Source: 2-02-FULL-55-14 sp964581115
GTDB taxonomy: Bacteria; Bacteroidota; Ignavibacteria; UBA10030
Length of the DNA: 64,000 bases
Assembly: GCA_964581115.1 (NCBI GenBank)
Contig: CAZOMY010000003.1
Location: forward strand, 62,001 to 126,000
Direction of reading: 5' to 3'
Positions within the stretch are counted from its first letter, which is position 1. Each line of letters opens with the position of its first letter. Under the pieces are notes generated by a model. It ran no database searches and was not told the origin of the DNA. It was given only the letters and a program-made list of their open reading frames with translations. A program made the position numbers and the translations under genes. Below are positions 1 through 8,637 of this stretch, piece after piece.

Positions 1-39
1 GCAACCTTTCACGTACGTCATTCCAAGAACGAAAGACGA

Positions 40-927
40 GTGGCAACGCTCCGTGAGATACGGCGTCGCATCAGCGGCGTCAAGAATACGCAGAAGATCA
101 CGAAGGCCATGAAGATGGTGGCCGCGGCCAAACTGCGACGTGCGCAGGATGCCATGATCTCCGCTCGGCCCTACGCCAAGGCTATGCGCGCCATGCTCGG
201 CAATCTGGCGGGTGCCGTGTCGGGTTCGTCGAGTCCGCTCTTCGAGGTGCGTGCGATCCGACGGGTCGCCGTCATCGTGGTCACGGCCGACCGGGGACTC
301 TGCGGCGCGTTCAACAGCAACGTCGTTCGAGCGGCAGAGGATCTCGTACGAAAGACCTACGGCCCACAGCTGGCCGAAGGAAACGTTCGGTTGGTGACGA
401 TCGGGAAAAAGGGGAGCGACTACTTCAAGAAGCGCGGTCCGGACCCCGCCGCAACGTACGTGGGGGTCTTTTCGTCGCTCGACTTTCAGACCGCACGCCA
501 GGTCTCTCACCAGGTGATGGAGTGGTATCTGAAGGGGGAGGTCGACCGGGTGGACGTGGTCTACAATGAGTTCAAGAATGTTGCTCAGCAGCGGCTCATA
601 GTCGACCAGTTCCTGCCGGTCCCCCCACTCCAGCTGGAGACAGCCACGCGGGTGACCCCGCCGGAGTACATCTACGAGCCCTCAGGCCAGGCGATCCTGG
701 CCGATCTGTTGCCGAAGCATCTGAATTTCCAGATCTGGCGAATCCTGCTGGAATCGAACGCCGCTGAACAGGGTGCCCGTATGACGGCTATGGCCAATGC
801 CACGGAGAATGCAAAAGAGCTGATCCGCGGGCTCACCCTCTCGTACAACAAAGCGCGACAAGCCGGGATCACGAAAGAGCTCCTCGAGATCGTCGCCGGC
901 GCCGAGGCCCTCCGAACGGCGGAATAG
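40..927 (+). CDS. atpG: ATP synthase F1 gamma subunit
   Basis: Central rotor stalk of F1Fo ATP synthase, coupling proton flow to catalysis in the alpha/beta hexamer. The 295-residue product starts with the family N-terminal helix (ATLREIRRRISGVKNTQKI, then KAMKMVAAAKLRRAQ), has the mid-protein TADRGLCGAFNSN segment, and ends with the matching C-terminal helix (ENAKELIRGLTLSYNKARQ, then GITKELLEIVAGAEAL). Length fits the family (about 285-300). The start is GTG at position 40, chosen because it gives exactly the conserved N-terminus. Only 39 bp of upstream sequence are visible, so atpA, the usual upstream neighbour, lies outside the window. No terminator was seen before the promoter of the next gene. 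Confidence 0.97.
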   Translation: MATLREIRRRISGVKNTQKITKAMKMVAAAKLRRAQDAMISARPYAKAMRAMLGNLAGAVSGSSSPLFEVRAIRRVAVIVVTADRGLCGAFNSNVVRAAEDLVRKTYGPQLAEGNVRLVTIGKKGSDYFKKRGPDPAATYVGVFSSLDFQTARQVSHQVMEWYLKGEVDRVDVVYNEFKNVAQQRLIVDQFLPVPPLQLETATRVTPPEYIYEPSGQAILADLLPKHLNFQIWRILLESNAAEQGARMTAMANATENAKELIRGLTLSYNKARQAGITKELLEIVAGAEALRTAE

Positions 928-1000
928 CCCCCCCTCCTTTCGAAACTGTACAGGCCGCTCGTTCGAGTAGGACGGGACGGCTGTTGTTTTGAGGAATGGC

Positions 1001-1031
1001 TTGAAATCCGCGCATTTTCTGGCTACCTTTA
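1001..1031 (+). promoter_or_regulatory. Promoter for ffh operon (TTG-N20-TACCTTTA)
   Basis: TTG at 1001-1003 is followed by exactly 20 bp and TACCTTTA at 1024-1031, matching the Bacteroidota -33/-7 pattern. It lies in the 170-bp gap between atpG and ffh and predicts a leader of about 60 nt. The N20 spacing recurs at nine other sites in the window. Confidence 0.7.
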
Positions 1032-1097
1032 CTATCCTGTCAACGATCGCATTCCAGCGGCTTTCGGCCGGGAGAGCGGAGCGCGTACCGAGGTCTG

Positions 1098-2447
1098 ATG
1101 TTTGAGAGTCTGAGCAAGAAACTCGAGGCCGTCTTCAAGACGTTGCGGGGCCAAGGCAAGATCACGCCCCAGAACATTGAAGGCGCCCTACGGGATGTGC
1201 GGAGGGCCCTGCTCGACGCCGACGTGCACTTTCGTGTCGCTCGTGATTTCGTCGAGTCCGTCAAGCTCCGCGCGCTCGGGCAGGAGGTGCTGGCCAGCAT
1301 AACGCCGGGTCAGCAGATCGTCAAGATCATTCACGACGAGTTGGTCGCGCTACTCGGAACGAGCCGCGCCGACATCGCCGAGAGTCCTACGCCCCCGACG
1401 GTGATACTCGTCGCGGGTCTGCAGGGCTCGGGCAAGACGACGTTCTCCGGCAAGCTGGCCAAGTGGTTGGTCGCCAAAGGCCGTCTGCCGCTCCTCGTCG
1501 CGGCCGACATCCATCGGCCGGCCGCCATCGACCAGTTGGAACTGCTTGGACGGCAGATCGACGTGCCGGTCTTCGTCGACCGGAGCACGCGCGACGCCGT
1601 TCACATCGCGCTCGAAGGGGTCCGCTTCGCGCAGAAGAACGTCCGCGATACGGTCATCGTCGACACGGCCGGGAGGATGCACGTCGACGAAGAGATGATG
1701 CGCGAGGTCGAGGCGGTGCGCGACGCGGTCGCACCGCATGAGACCTTGTTCGTCGTCGACGCGATGACAGGTCAGGACGCCGTCAACACGGCCAAAGCGT
1801 TCCACGACCGTCTTCGGTTTGACGGAGTGGTCCTGACGAAGCTGGATGGCGACAGCCGAGGCGGCGCGGCGCTCTCCATCCGGTCGATCGTCCAGACGCC
1901 GATCAAGTTCGTTGGCGTCGGCGAGAAGCTGGAGGCGCTCGAACCGTTCCACCCCGACCGAATGGCTTCGCGCATCCTCGGGATGGGGGATATCGTCACG
2001 CTCGTCGAGAAGGCGCAGGAGGTCTTCGACAAGGACCGTGCCGAGGAGCTGTCGGAAAAGCTTCGCTCGTCGCGCTTCACGTTCGATGATTTCCTTTCGC
2101 AGCTGCGCGAAGTACGGAAGATGGGGCCGATGGAGCAGGTGCTGCAGATGCTCCCCGGCATGGGCCGGCTCCCCGGTCCGGTCAACGTGGATGAGAAGGA
2201 TCTGACGAGGGTGGAGGCGATCATTCTGTCGATGACACGGCAGGAGCGCGAACGCCCTTCGATCATCAACGGAAGTCGTCGTCGGCGCATTGCCGCCGGC
2301 AGCGGCACGACGGTGCAGGAGGTCAATCGCCTCCTGAAGCAGTTCGACGAGATGCAGCGGATGATGAAGAAGCTGGGCCGTGGAGGATCCCGGCGCGGCA
2401 TGCAGGGTCTTCCCTTCCGCGGGCGCCCCGGCGGCTTTCATCCATAA
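1098..2447 (+). CDS. ffh: Signal recognition particle GTPase Ffh (SRP54)
   Basis: Protein subunit of the signal recognition particle, which binds signal sequences on ribosomes and delivers them to FtsY at the membrane. The 449 residues show the N-domain (MFESLSKKLEAVFKTLRG), a G domain with P-loop GLQGSGKTT near residue 107, the DTAGR motif near 187 and TKLDGD near 245, and then a Met-rich M domain (MGPMEQVLQMLPGMG, FDEMQRMMKKLGRGG). Normal length. It heads a classic translation cluster, followed by rpsP, rimM, trmD and rplS, an order conserved in many bacteria. A promoter of the local housekeeping type lies just upstream. Confidence 0.98.
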   Translation: MFESLSKKLEAVFKTLRGQGKITPQNIEGALRDVRRALLDADVHFRVARDFVESVKLRALGQEVLASITPGQQIVKIIHDELVALLGTSRADIAESPTPPTVILVAGLQGSGKTTFSGKLAKWLVAKGRLPLLVAADIHRPAAIDQLELLGRQIDVPVFVDRSTRDAVHIALEGVRFAQKNVRDTVIVDTAGRMHVDEEMMREVEAVRDAVAPHETLFVVDAMTGQDAVNTAKAFHDRLRFDGVVLTKLDGDSRGGAALSIRSIVQTPIKFVGVGEKLEALEPFHPDRMASRILGMGDIVTLVEKAQEVFDKDRAEELSEKLRSSRFTFDDFLSQLREVRKMGPMEQVLQMLPGMGRLPGPVNVDEKDLTRVEAIILSMTRQERERPSIINGSRRRRIAAGSGTTVQEVNRLLKQFDEMQRMMKKLGRGGSRRGMQGLPFRGRPGGFHP

Positions 2448-2486
2448 GTTCATCAGCGGTCATTCTTTCATCACAGGAGCATCATC

Positions 2487-2894
2487 GTGGTCAAGCTTCG
2501 ATTGCGGCGAGAAGGCAAGAAGGGTCACGCGATCTTCAAGATCGTGGCGACCGATGGAAGGTCCCCGCGTGACGGGGCGTTCCTCGAGGTCCTTGGCACC
2601 TACGACCCCAACACCCGCCCGGCTCGCATTACCATCAAGGACGCGCGAGTGGAGCACTGGCTTCGCAAGGGCGCTCAGCCCACCGACACCGTCCGGTCGT
2701 TGTTCCGCCGCACCGGCCTTTGGCTGCGCTGGACCCTCGTGCGCCAGGGGAAGGACGAGGCGACGGTCGCGAAGGTGACCGAGCGGTGGCAGATGCAGCA
2801 GGCCGACCGACAGGCGCGTGAAGCGGATCGAAAGGCCCGTCGAGCCGAGCGGAAGAAGAAGGCCGCGGCGCCCGCCGAGACGCCGGCCGCCTGA
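2487..2894 (+). CDS. rpsP: 30S ribosomal protein S16
   Basis: Small-subunit ribosomal protein that stabilises 16S rRNA folding. GTG start at 2487 with an AGGAG Shine-Dalgarno at about 2475, giving MVKLRLRREGKKGHAIFKIV, then the SPRDGAFLEVLGTYDP motif. S16 is typically 80-90 residues. Here the core ends near residue 90 and a Lys/Arg/Ala-rich tail (ADRKARRAERKKKAAA) extends it to 135, as is common in Bacteroidota-group homologues. It sits 39 bp after ffh and 38 bp before rimM, so it is most likely co-transcribed with both. Confidence 0.97.
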   Translation: MVKLRLRREGKKGHAIFKIVATDGRSPRDGAFLEVLGTYDPNTRPARITIKDARVEHWLRKGAQPTDTVRSLFRRTGLWLRWTLVRQGKDEATVAKVTERWQMQQADRQAREADRKARRAERKKKAAAPAETPAA

Positions 2895-2932
2895 CCTGAC
2901 GCATCGGCCGGACGACCGAAAGGCCGCCCGCG

Positions 2933-3481
2933 ATGGAGACCGAGCCCGTGACGCGTTCAACCTCCGCTTCGTCGGGCCTGACCGCCGTGGCGAAGATCCT
3001 CACGACGGTCGGCTTGAAAGGGGACCTGAAGGTCGAGCTGTATTGCAGCGGCCCCGAGCGATTGAAGAAGTTGAGGAGCGTGTCGATAGGTCCCCATGCC
3101 GGTTCGACGGACGTCCATCGTTTTGAGGACATCCGCGTTCAGACGAACGGCATCATGGTACGCCTGTCGGGCGTTGCCGACCGGACGTCGGCCGAGCGAC
3201 TGCGTGGCCATTACATCTTCGTCGCCGACGCCGAGGCTGAAGAACCTGCGCCAGGAGCCGTGCGCATCGACGACCTCATCGGGTACAGCGTCGTCGACCC
3301 GGAAGGCCGTCAACGTGGGGTGATCAGCGAGGTCTACTCGCTGGCAGCCTACGACCTCTGGTCCGTTCAGACGGGAACGAAAGACGTGTTGGTGCCGGCC
3401 GTCGCCGCATGGATCGCCGGCGTCGACCGCGCACATCGTCGGGTGGTGCTGGCGTCGACCGAAGGGCTTTTCGACGAATGA
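2933..3481 (+). CDS. rimM: Ribosome maturation factor RimM
   Basis: 16S rRNA processing/30S maturation factor that binds S19. The 182 residues contain the N-terminal RimM barrel (VAKILTTVGLKGDLKVELY) and a C-terminal PRC-barrel (DDLIGYSVVDPEGRQRGVI, then DLWSVQTGTKDVLVPAV). Start is ATG 2933. An N-terminal tail of about 17 residues precedes the conserved core, so a slightly later start cannot be excluded. Its stop codon overlaps the trmD start (ATGATG), so the two are probably translationally coupled. The neighbours are the usual ones for rimM. Confidence 0.94.
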   Translation: METEPVTRSTSASSGLTAVAKILTTVGLKGDLKVELYCSGPERLKKLRSVSIGPHAGSTDVHRFEDIRVQTNGIMVRLSGVADRTSAERLRGHYIFVADAEAEEPAPGAVRIDDLIGYSVVDPEGRQRGVISEVYSLAAYDLWSVQTGTKDVLVPAVAAWIAGVDRAHRRVVLASTEGLFDE

Positions 3482-4167
3482 TGCGCATCGACATTCTGAC
3501 CGGCTTGCCGAGGCTGCTCGACAGCCCCTTTCAGGAGAGCATCCTGAAGCGGGCACAGGCGAAGGGCCGGCTGACGCTGGCGGTGCACGATCTGCGCGAC
3601 TATGCGCGCGACAAGCATCGAACCATCGACGATACGCCGTACGGAGGTGGAGCAGGCATGGTGCTCAAGCCCGAGCCGATCTTCGAGTGCGTCGACCGGT
3701 TGAGGACGGAGCGGACATACGATGAGGTGATCCTGATGGCCGCCGACGGCCAGCGTTTTACGCAGACGGTGGCCGCCGAATTGTCGCTCCTGACGAATGT
3801 CATCATCATTTGCGGACATTACAAAGGCGTCGACGAGCGGGTGCGCACCGCCCTTGTGACGCGCGAGCTCTCGATCGGCGACTATGTGCTGACGGGAGGA
3901 GAGCTGGGGGCGGCCGTTGTCGTGGACGCCGTGGCCCGGTTGATCCCGGGCGTGCTGAACGACGGAGAATCAGCGCTTACCGATTCATTCCAAGATGGAT
4001 TGTTGGGGAGCCCGCAGTACACGAGGCCTCCCGAATACCGCGGCATGCGGGTGCCCGACGAGTTGCTGAGCGGCGACCACAAGCGCATTGATGCATGGCG
4101 CGAACAGCAGCGGATCGAGCGCACCGAACAACGCCGGGGCGATCTGCTCGGCGAAGACAGAGAATGA
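3481..4167 (+). CDS. trmD: tRNA (guanine-37-N1)-methyltransferase TrmD
   Basis: Methylates G37 next to the anticodon of tRNAs reading CNN codons, using S-adenosylmethionine, to prevent +1 frameshifting. The 228-residue product begins MRIDILTGLPRLLDSPF and shows DDTPYGGGAGMVLKPEP, CGHYKGVDERV and the SAM-binding trefoil-knot segment SIGDYVLTGGELGA, followed by PQYTRPPEYRGMRVPD. Normal length. Two adjacent ATG codons (3478 and 3481) overlap the rimM stop. The second was chosen because it gives the conserved MRID start, but the first is equally possible. Confidence 0.97.
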   Translation: MRIDILTGLPRLLDSPFQESILKRAQAKGRLTLAVHDLRDYARDKHRTIDDTPYGGGAGMVLKPEPIFECVDRLRTERTYDEVILMAADGQRFTQTVAAELSLLTNVIIICGHYKGVDERVRTALVTRELSIGDYVLTGGELGAAVVVDAVARLIPGVLNDGESALTDSFQDGLLGSPQYTRPPEYRGMRVPDELLSGDHKRIDAWREQQRIERTEQRRGDLLGEDRE

Positions 4168-4194
4168 TACACGATCGACCATGAGGAGTCTTGT

Positions 4195-4536
4195 ATGGAC
4201 AAGGTGAAACTCGTCGAAGCGACCCAGCTGCGGAGCGACATTCCCGACTTCCGGCCCGGCGACACGATCAACGTGCATGTGAAGGTGCGGGAGGGCGACA
4301 AGGAACGCGTGCAGGAATTCCAGGGCATCGTCACGGCCCGGCGCGGCAGCGGCGTCAACGCCACATTCACCGTGCGAAAGATCTCGGACGGCGTCGGCGT
4401 CGAACGCATCTTCCCGCTGCATTCGCCCCGACTGGCGAAGATCGAGAAGGTCAAGTCCGGCTCGGTCCGCCGTTCGAAACTGTACTACCTCCGCTCGCTC
4501 GCAGCGAAGGCCGTCTCGCAGAAGACGAACGCCTGA
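4195..4536 (+). CDS. rplS: 50S ribosomal protein L19
   Basis: Large-subunit protein at the 30S-50S interface. The 113 residues include the family core RPGDTINVHVKVREGDKERV, QEFQGIVTARRGSGVNATF, TVRKISDGVGVERIFPLHSP and the C-terminal VRRSKLYYLRSL. Length is typical. A GAGGAG-like Shine-Dalgarno precedes ATG 4195. Last gene of the ffh-rpsP-rimM-trmD-rplS translation cluster; the next ORF begins 5 bp later and may share the transcript. Confidence 0.98.
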   Translation: MDKVKLVEATQLRSDIPDFRPGDTINVHVKVREGDKERVQEFQGIVTARRGSGVNATFTVRKISDGVGVERIFPLHSPRLAKIEKVKSGSVRRSKLYYLRSLAAKAVSQKTNA

Positions 4537-4541
4537 CGATC

Positions 4542-5372
4542 ATGCGACCGCGGGCCGCGGTTCCGGACGCGCTGGCAGCCCTGCCGCTCGTCCAGGGATT
4601 GGATGCGGACGGCGGTCTGTTCACGCTCGGCCGGGATGTCCCGGCCCGTGTGGCACGAGCGCTGGCGGACGAGTCCGACCTCACCAAGGTGGGGCTCATT
4701 TCGCCGATCGACTATGCCCGGCACGCCGGCTCCTACCGGATCGTCCCGGGCATCGCCGTTTCCACGCGCGTAGCGACCGGCACCGCCCGCGTTCGCGTGC
4801 GAGGCGACGCGCGTTCGATCAGCACCCTCGCCGTCGACCCCCGCGTCACCTCCGAAACGGTCCTCGCCGCTGTCCTCACCGCCGAGAAGTTCTCCGCCTC
4901 CACCGAAGCCGAGCGGCGCCTTCCGACCATCGTCCCCGTTGCGTCGGCTGTACGGACCGACTTCACGTCGGCCGATGCGATCCTGGAGTACCACCCCTGG
5001 CCCGATCCTCCCGGCCATGAGGACGAATTCAGTCTCGACCTGTATGAAGAATGGACCGACCTGACCGACCTTCCGTGGGTCTCTGCGATATGGGTGACGC
5101 GTGAGGAGGACGGTGAGGCGTCGTGGGTGAAAGAATTGAGCGACGCCCGCGACCGGGGCGTGTCGATCATCGACCGCATCGGCCATGACGCCGCGATCGC
5201 CCACGGCCTCGCTCCCGCCCGAACGGTCGACGTGCTGCGCTCGTTCGAGTATACGCTGGGGCCGGATCAGGAGGACTCGCTTCGTGAGTTCTTCCAATAC
5301 GCGTTCTACCTCGGCATTCTGAAGGACGTGCCCGACCTGACGTTCGTCGACCCGTCTGAGCGGGAAGATTGA
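4542..5372 (+). CDS. MqnA/MqnD-family protein (futalosine menaquinone pathway type)
   Basis: A 276-residue protein of the periplasmic-binding-protein-like MqnA/MqnD fold. MqnA dehydrates chorismate and MqnD cleaves cyclic dehypoxanthine futalosine in the futalosine route to menaquinone. Family-like segments are LISPIDYARHAGSYRIVPGI (the SSxEYA region), a central strand SISTLAVDPRVTSETVLAAVL, and DLYEEWTDLTDLPWVSAIWV, which matches the MqnA DLGxxWxxxTGLPFVFAxW motif. The N-terminus lacks the usual xRPxxxxL opening, so function is less certain than family. ATG 4542 is 5 bp after rplS. The call rests on motif memory; MqnA versus MqnD cannot be settled here. Confidence 0.65.
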   Translation: MRPRAAVPDALAALPLVQGLDADGGLFTLGRDVPARVARALADESDLTKVGLISPIDYARHAGSYRIVPGIAVSTRVATGTARVRVRGDARSISTLAVDPRVTSETVLAAVLTAEKFSASTEAERRLPTIVPVASAVRTDFTSADAILEYHPWPDPPGHEDEFSLDLYEEWTDLTDLPWVSAIWVTREEDGEASWVKELSDARDRGVSIIDRIGHDAAIAHGLAPARTVDVLRSFEYTLGPDQEDSLREFFQYAFYLGILKDVPDLTFVDPSERED

Positions 5373-5438
5373 TCGCGGCCGCTCCGACCCTTCCACCTCG
5401 TCTGTGCGCAACGGCAGATCGGTCCTGACCGCCCGATT

Positions 5439-5469
5439 CTGGAAATTCCCCGCTTTTTTGGTACATTGC
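5439..5469 (+). promoter_or_regulatory. Promoter for recN (CTG-N20-TACATTGC)
   Basis: TACATTGC at 5462-5469 is preceded, exactly 20 bp upstream, by CTG (5439-5441, within ATTCTGG), one mismatch from TTG. The -7 box begins only 19 bp before the recN ATG, so the transcript would have a leader of about 7 nt. Confidence 0.6.
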
Positions 5470-5480
5470 GTCGATCCTGC

Positions 5481-7193
5481 ATGCTCCGCCATCTCTCCAT
5501 TCGTAATTACGCCCTGATCGAGTCGGTGGATGTCGAGTTCCAAAGCGGACTCAACATCATCACGGGCGAAACTGGCGCCGGCAAGTCGATCCTGATCGAC
5601 GCTTTCAGCCTCATCCTCGGCGGCAGAGCCAGTGCGGACGAGGTGCGGAAAGGTTCGGAAAAGGCGGTCGTCGAAGGGATCTTCCACGTCAAAGGGCATC
5701 GGGGGGTGAAGGATCTCCTCGCCGCCAATGACCTCGATGAAGCCGACGAGCTGATCCTTCGGCGAGAGCTCTCCGCGAAGGGAACCTCCAGGTGCTTTGT
5801 GAATGACACGCCGGTCTCGTCGGCCGTGCTCAAGTCCTTCGGCGACGCCCTTGTTGACCTGCACGGCCAGCACGACCATCAATCGCTGCTGAGACGCGAG
5901 ACGCATCGGGAATTGCTCGACGATTATGGCCGTCTGGAGGGGCTGGTAGGCGAGTACCGTTCGGCCTATGCCGAGTTGACGCGGTTGGCCGCATCGCTCC
6001 ACGAGCTCAGGGCGCGCAAGGAGCGCCTGATGCGCGAACGGGACCTGTATGCATTCCAGATCAAAGAGATCGACGAGGTCGGCCCCGTGTCCGGGGAAGA
6101 AGAGGAGCTGTCGGGTGAATTGCGCATCCTTGAGAATGCCGAAAAGCTGTTCGAGGCAACGGCCCGTCTCCATCAGATCCTGTATGAAGGCGATCAGGCG
6201 GTTCACGACCTGCTTGTGACAGCCCGGAATCAGCTCGAGGACCTCTCGGAGATCGACCCGGCCTTCAACGGTCCGCGAGATGAGTGCGCAGCGGCAGCCG
6301 TGATCGTGGATGAGTTGACGAAGTTCATCCAACACTATAATTCGAGGATCGAATTCAACCCGGAACGCCTGGAATTCATCCGCGAACGACTGGGTCGGCT
6401 GGCGTTGCTGAAGAAGAAATACGGCGGCTCGTTGGAGGCGGTGATCGCGCATCGGGAGACCATCGGTGCTGCCTTCGCGACGGCATCGAATTTTGACGCC
6501 GAAGTGCGGTCGCTGGAAGAGCACGTACAGAAGGCCCGTGCGGCGGCCTCGGCAGCGGCACAACGCCTTTCGGCCAAGCGCCGCGAGCTGACGCCGAAGA
6601 TCTCAAGGGGTGTCCTCGCGGAGCTGTCGACCCTGGGGATCCCGAATGGAAAGTTCGAGGTCCGCGTCGGGTCTCTGCCAAAACCGGCGGACGGAGATCT
6701 CGTGCACTTGCAGTTGGGTAACGAAAGGATCTCCGCCGGGCCGTTCGGGATGGACGACGTAGAGTTCTTGATCACGACGAATCCCGGGGAGGACTTAAAG
6801 CCGTTGGCCAAGGTTGCTTCGGGAGGGGAGGTCTCGAGGGTCATGCTGGCGCTCAAGACGATCTTGGCGAAGTCGGAGCGGTTGCCGCTGCTGGTGTTCG
6901 ACGAGATCGACGTTGGGATCAGCGGACGGATCGCCCAAGCCGTCGGCAAAAGCCTGCGGTCGCTTGCGCAGTACCATCAGATCATCGCGATCACCCATCT
7001 TCCGCAGATCGCCGGTCTGGCGGACCTTCACCTGAGCGTGGAAAAGCTGGAACGCAAGGGACGCACGGCGACGACGCTGCGACCGCTGGAGATCGAAGAA
7101 CGCGTGGAGGAGGTCGCCCGCCTCCTTTCCGGCGAATCGGTCACGCGCAGCGGGCTCGACAGCGCTCGTGAATTGATGGGCCTGGAACGGTAA
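5481..7193 (+). CDS. recN: DNA repair protein RecN
   Basis: SMC-like ATPase acting in recombinational repair of double-strand breaks. ATG 5481 gives the canonical N-terminus MLRHLSIRNYALIESVDVEF; an in-frame TTG at 5466 lies inside the -7 box and is rejected. The 570 residues carry Walker A GETGAGKSILIDAF near 30, a long central coiled coil (roughly 150-360), the ABC signature region KVASGGEVSRVMLALK, and Walker B LLVFDEIDVGISGR. Full length for the family. cysS begins 6 bp downstream. Confidence 0.96.
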   Translation: MLRHLSIRNYALIESVDVEFQSGLNIITGETGAGKSILIDAFSLILGGRASADEVRKGSEKAVVEGIFHVKGHRGVKDLLAANDLDEADELILRRELSAKGTSRCFVNDTPVSSAVLKSFGDALVDLHGQHDHQSLLRRETHRELLDDYGRLEGLVGEYRSAYAELTRLAASLHELRARKERLMRERDLYAFQIKEIDEVGPVSGEEEELSGELRILENAEKLFEATARLHQILYEGDQAVHDLLVTARNQLEDLSEIDPAFNGPRDECAAAAVIVDELTKFIQHYNSRIEFNPERLEFIRERLGRLALLKKKYGGSLEAVIAHRETIGAAFATASNFDAEVRSLEEHVQKARAAASAAAQRLSAKRRELTPKISRGVLAELSTLGIPNGKFEVRVGSLPKPADGDLVHLQLGNERISAGPFGMDDVEFLITTNPGEDLKPLAKVASGGEVSRVMLALKTILAKSERLPLLVFDEIDVGISGRIAQAVGKSLRSLAQYHQIIAITHLPQIAGLADLHLSVEKLERKGRTATTLRPLEIEERVEEVARLLSGESVTRSGLDSARELMGLER

Positions 7194-7199
7194 AAGACC

Positions 7200-8633
7200 A
7201 TGCCGCTGACCTTGACCAACTCGCTCACGCGCTCGAAAGAGGTGTTCACGCCGCTCGTGCCCGGACATGTCGGGATCTATGTGTGCGGTCCGACGGTCTA
7301 CAGCCACTCGCACGTCGGACATGGCAAATCATACGTCTCCTTCGACGTGCTCGTCCGGTTCCTCCGCTACAGCGGCTACAAGGTGGTCTATGTGCAGAAC
7401 ATCACCGACGTCGGCCACCTGCTCGACGACGGCGAAGACCGGATGCTGAGACAGTCGCGGATCGAGAAGATTCATCCGATGATGATCGCTGAGACGATCA
7501 CGCGAAGCTATTTTGAAGACATGGATGCCTTGGGCGTCGAACGTCCCGATATCTCGCCGCGCGCGACGGGGCACATCATCGAACAGATCGAGATCGTCAA
7601 GTCGCTGATCGCCAAAGGATTTGCGTACGAAGTGGACGGGTCGGTCTATTTTGACGTGCGAAAGTACCCCGAGTACGGACGGCTGTCGGGGCGCACGGTG
7701 GAAGAGGCGGTCGGGGGGACCCGCGTCGGTGCGCGGTCGGAGAAGAGGAATCCAGAGGACTTTGCGCTGTGGAAGAAGGCCGACCCCGAGCATATCATGC
7801 GTTGGCCGAGTCCGTGGGGCGAGGGCTTCCCGGGTTGGCACGTGGAGTGCTCGGCGATGTCGATGAAGTACCTTGGAGAGACCTTCGACATTCACGGAGG
7901 CGGACTCGACAACCAGTTCCCGCATCATGAATGCGAGATCGCACAGAGCGTGTGCTCGACGGGCCGGCCGTTCGCGAGGTATTGGATCCACAATAATCTC
8001 GTGACGGTCAACGGCCAGAAGATGTCGAAGTCCCTGGGCAACTTCACGACGCTCAAGGATCTGTTCAAGACCTTCCATCCGCTCGTCGTCCGGTTCTTCA
8101 TTCTGCAGAGTCATTACCGCAGCACGCTGGACTTCAGCGAGCAGGCGATGCAAGGGGCGAAGGCCGGATTTGAGCGGCTGCTGAACGCTGTGAGGGCCGT
8201 GCGTCAGTCGATGAGCGCGCCCGTTTCGGGCGCACCGGCGTTCGATACGACACCGTATCGGGACCGCATCATCGAAGCTCTGAACGATGACCTGAACACG
8301 CCGCAAGCCATCGCCGTCTTGTTCGACCTGTCGAAGGAGATCAACAGCCGGTTGGCCGCAAGCGGCATCTCATCGGAGGGGCTCGCAGCTGCCGATGAGG
8401 TGTTCCGCATGCTGGGCGGCTCTGTCCTGGGGATCATTCCCGAGCGCATGGCTGCCCAAAGCGAGGCCGACGGGGGAGATGAAGCAAAGATCATCCAACT
8501 GCTCATCGACGTGCGCAATGAAGCGCGTGCGTCGAAGAACTTCCAGATCTCCGACCGGATCCGGGACGGGCTGAAGTCGATCGGGATCGTTCTCGAAGAC
8601 CGGAAGGACGGTACCGGATGGAAGCGGGGATGA
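7200..8633 (+). CDS. cysS: Cysteinyl-tRNA synthetase
   Basis: Class I aminoacyl-tRNA synthetase charging tRNA-Cys. The 477 residues contain the zinc/HIGH region (VCGPTVYSHSHVGHGKSYVS, where HSHVGHGKS replaces the usual HIGHAR), the zinc-binding segments GWHVECSAMS and FPHHECEIAQS, and KMSKSLGNF. Length is normal for CysS. It follows recN by 6 bp and precedes an amidohydrolase by 4 bp, suggesting a three-gene transcript from the recN promoter. Confidence 0.97.
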   Translation: MPLTLTNSLTRSKEVFTPLVPGHVGIYVCGPTVYSHSHVGHGKSYVSFDVLVRFLRYSGYKVVYVQNITDVGHLLDDGEDRMLRQSRIEKIHPMMIAETITRSYFEDMDALGVERPDISPRATGHIIEQIEIVKSLIAKGFAYEVDGSVYFDVRKYPEYGRLSGRTVEEAVGGTRVGARSEKRNPEDFALWKKADPEHIMRWPSPWGEGFPGWHVECSAMSMKYLGETFDIHGGGLDNQFPHHECEIAQSVCSTGRPFARYWIHNNLVTVNGQKMSKSLGNFTTLKDLFKTFHPLVVRFFILQSHYRSTLDFSEQAMQGAKAGFERLLNAVRAVRQSMSAPVSGAPAFDTTPYRDRIIEALNDDLNTPQAIAVLFDLSKEINSRLAASGISSEGLAAADEVFRMLGGSVLGIIPERMAAQSEADGGDEAKIIQLLIDVRNEARASKNFQISDRIRDGLKSIGIVLEDRKDGTGWKRG

Positions 8634-8637
8634 ACCG

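Noticed and set aside
4485..6563. 692-codon open frame on the minus strand opposite rplS, the MqnA-like gene and recN
   Set aside because: High-GC shadow frame; all three plus-strand genes are clear family members and the frame has no recognisable motif.
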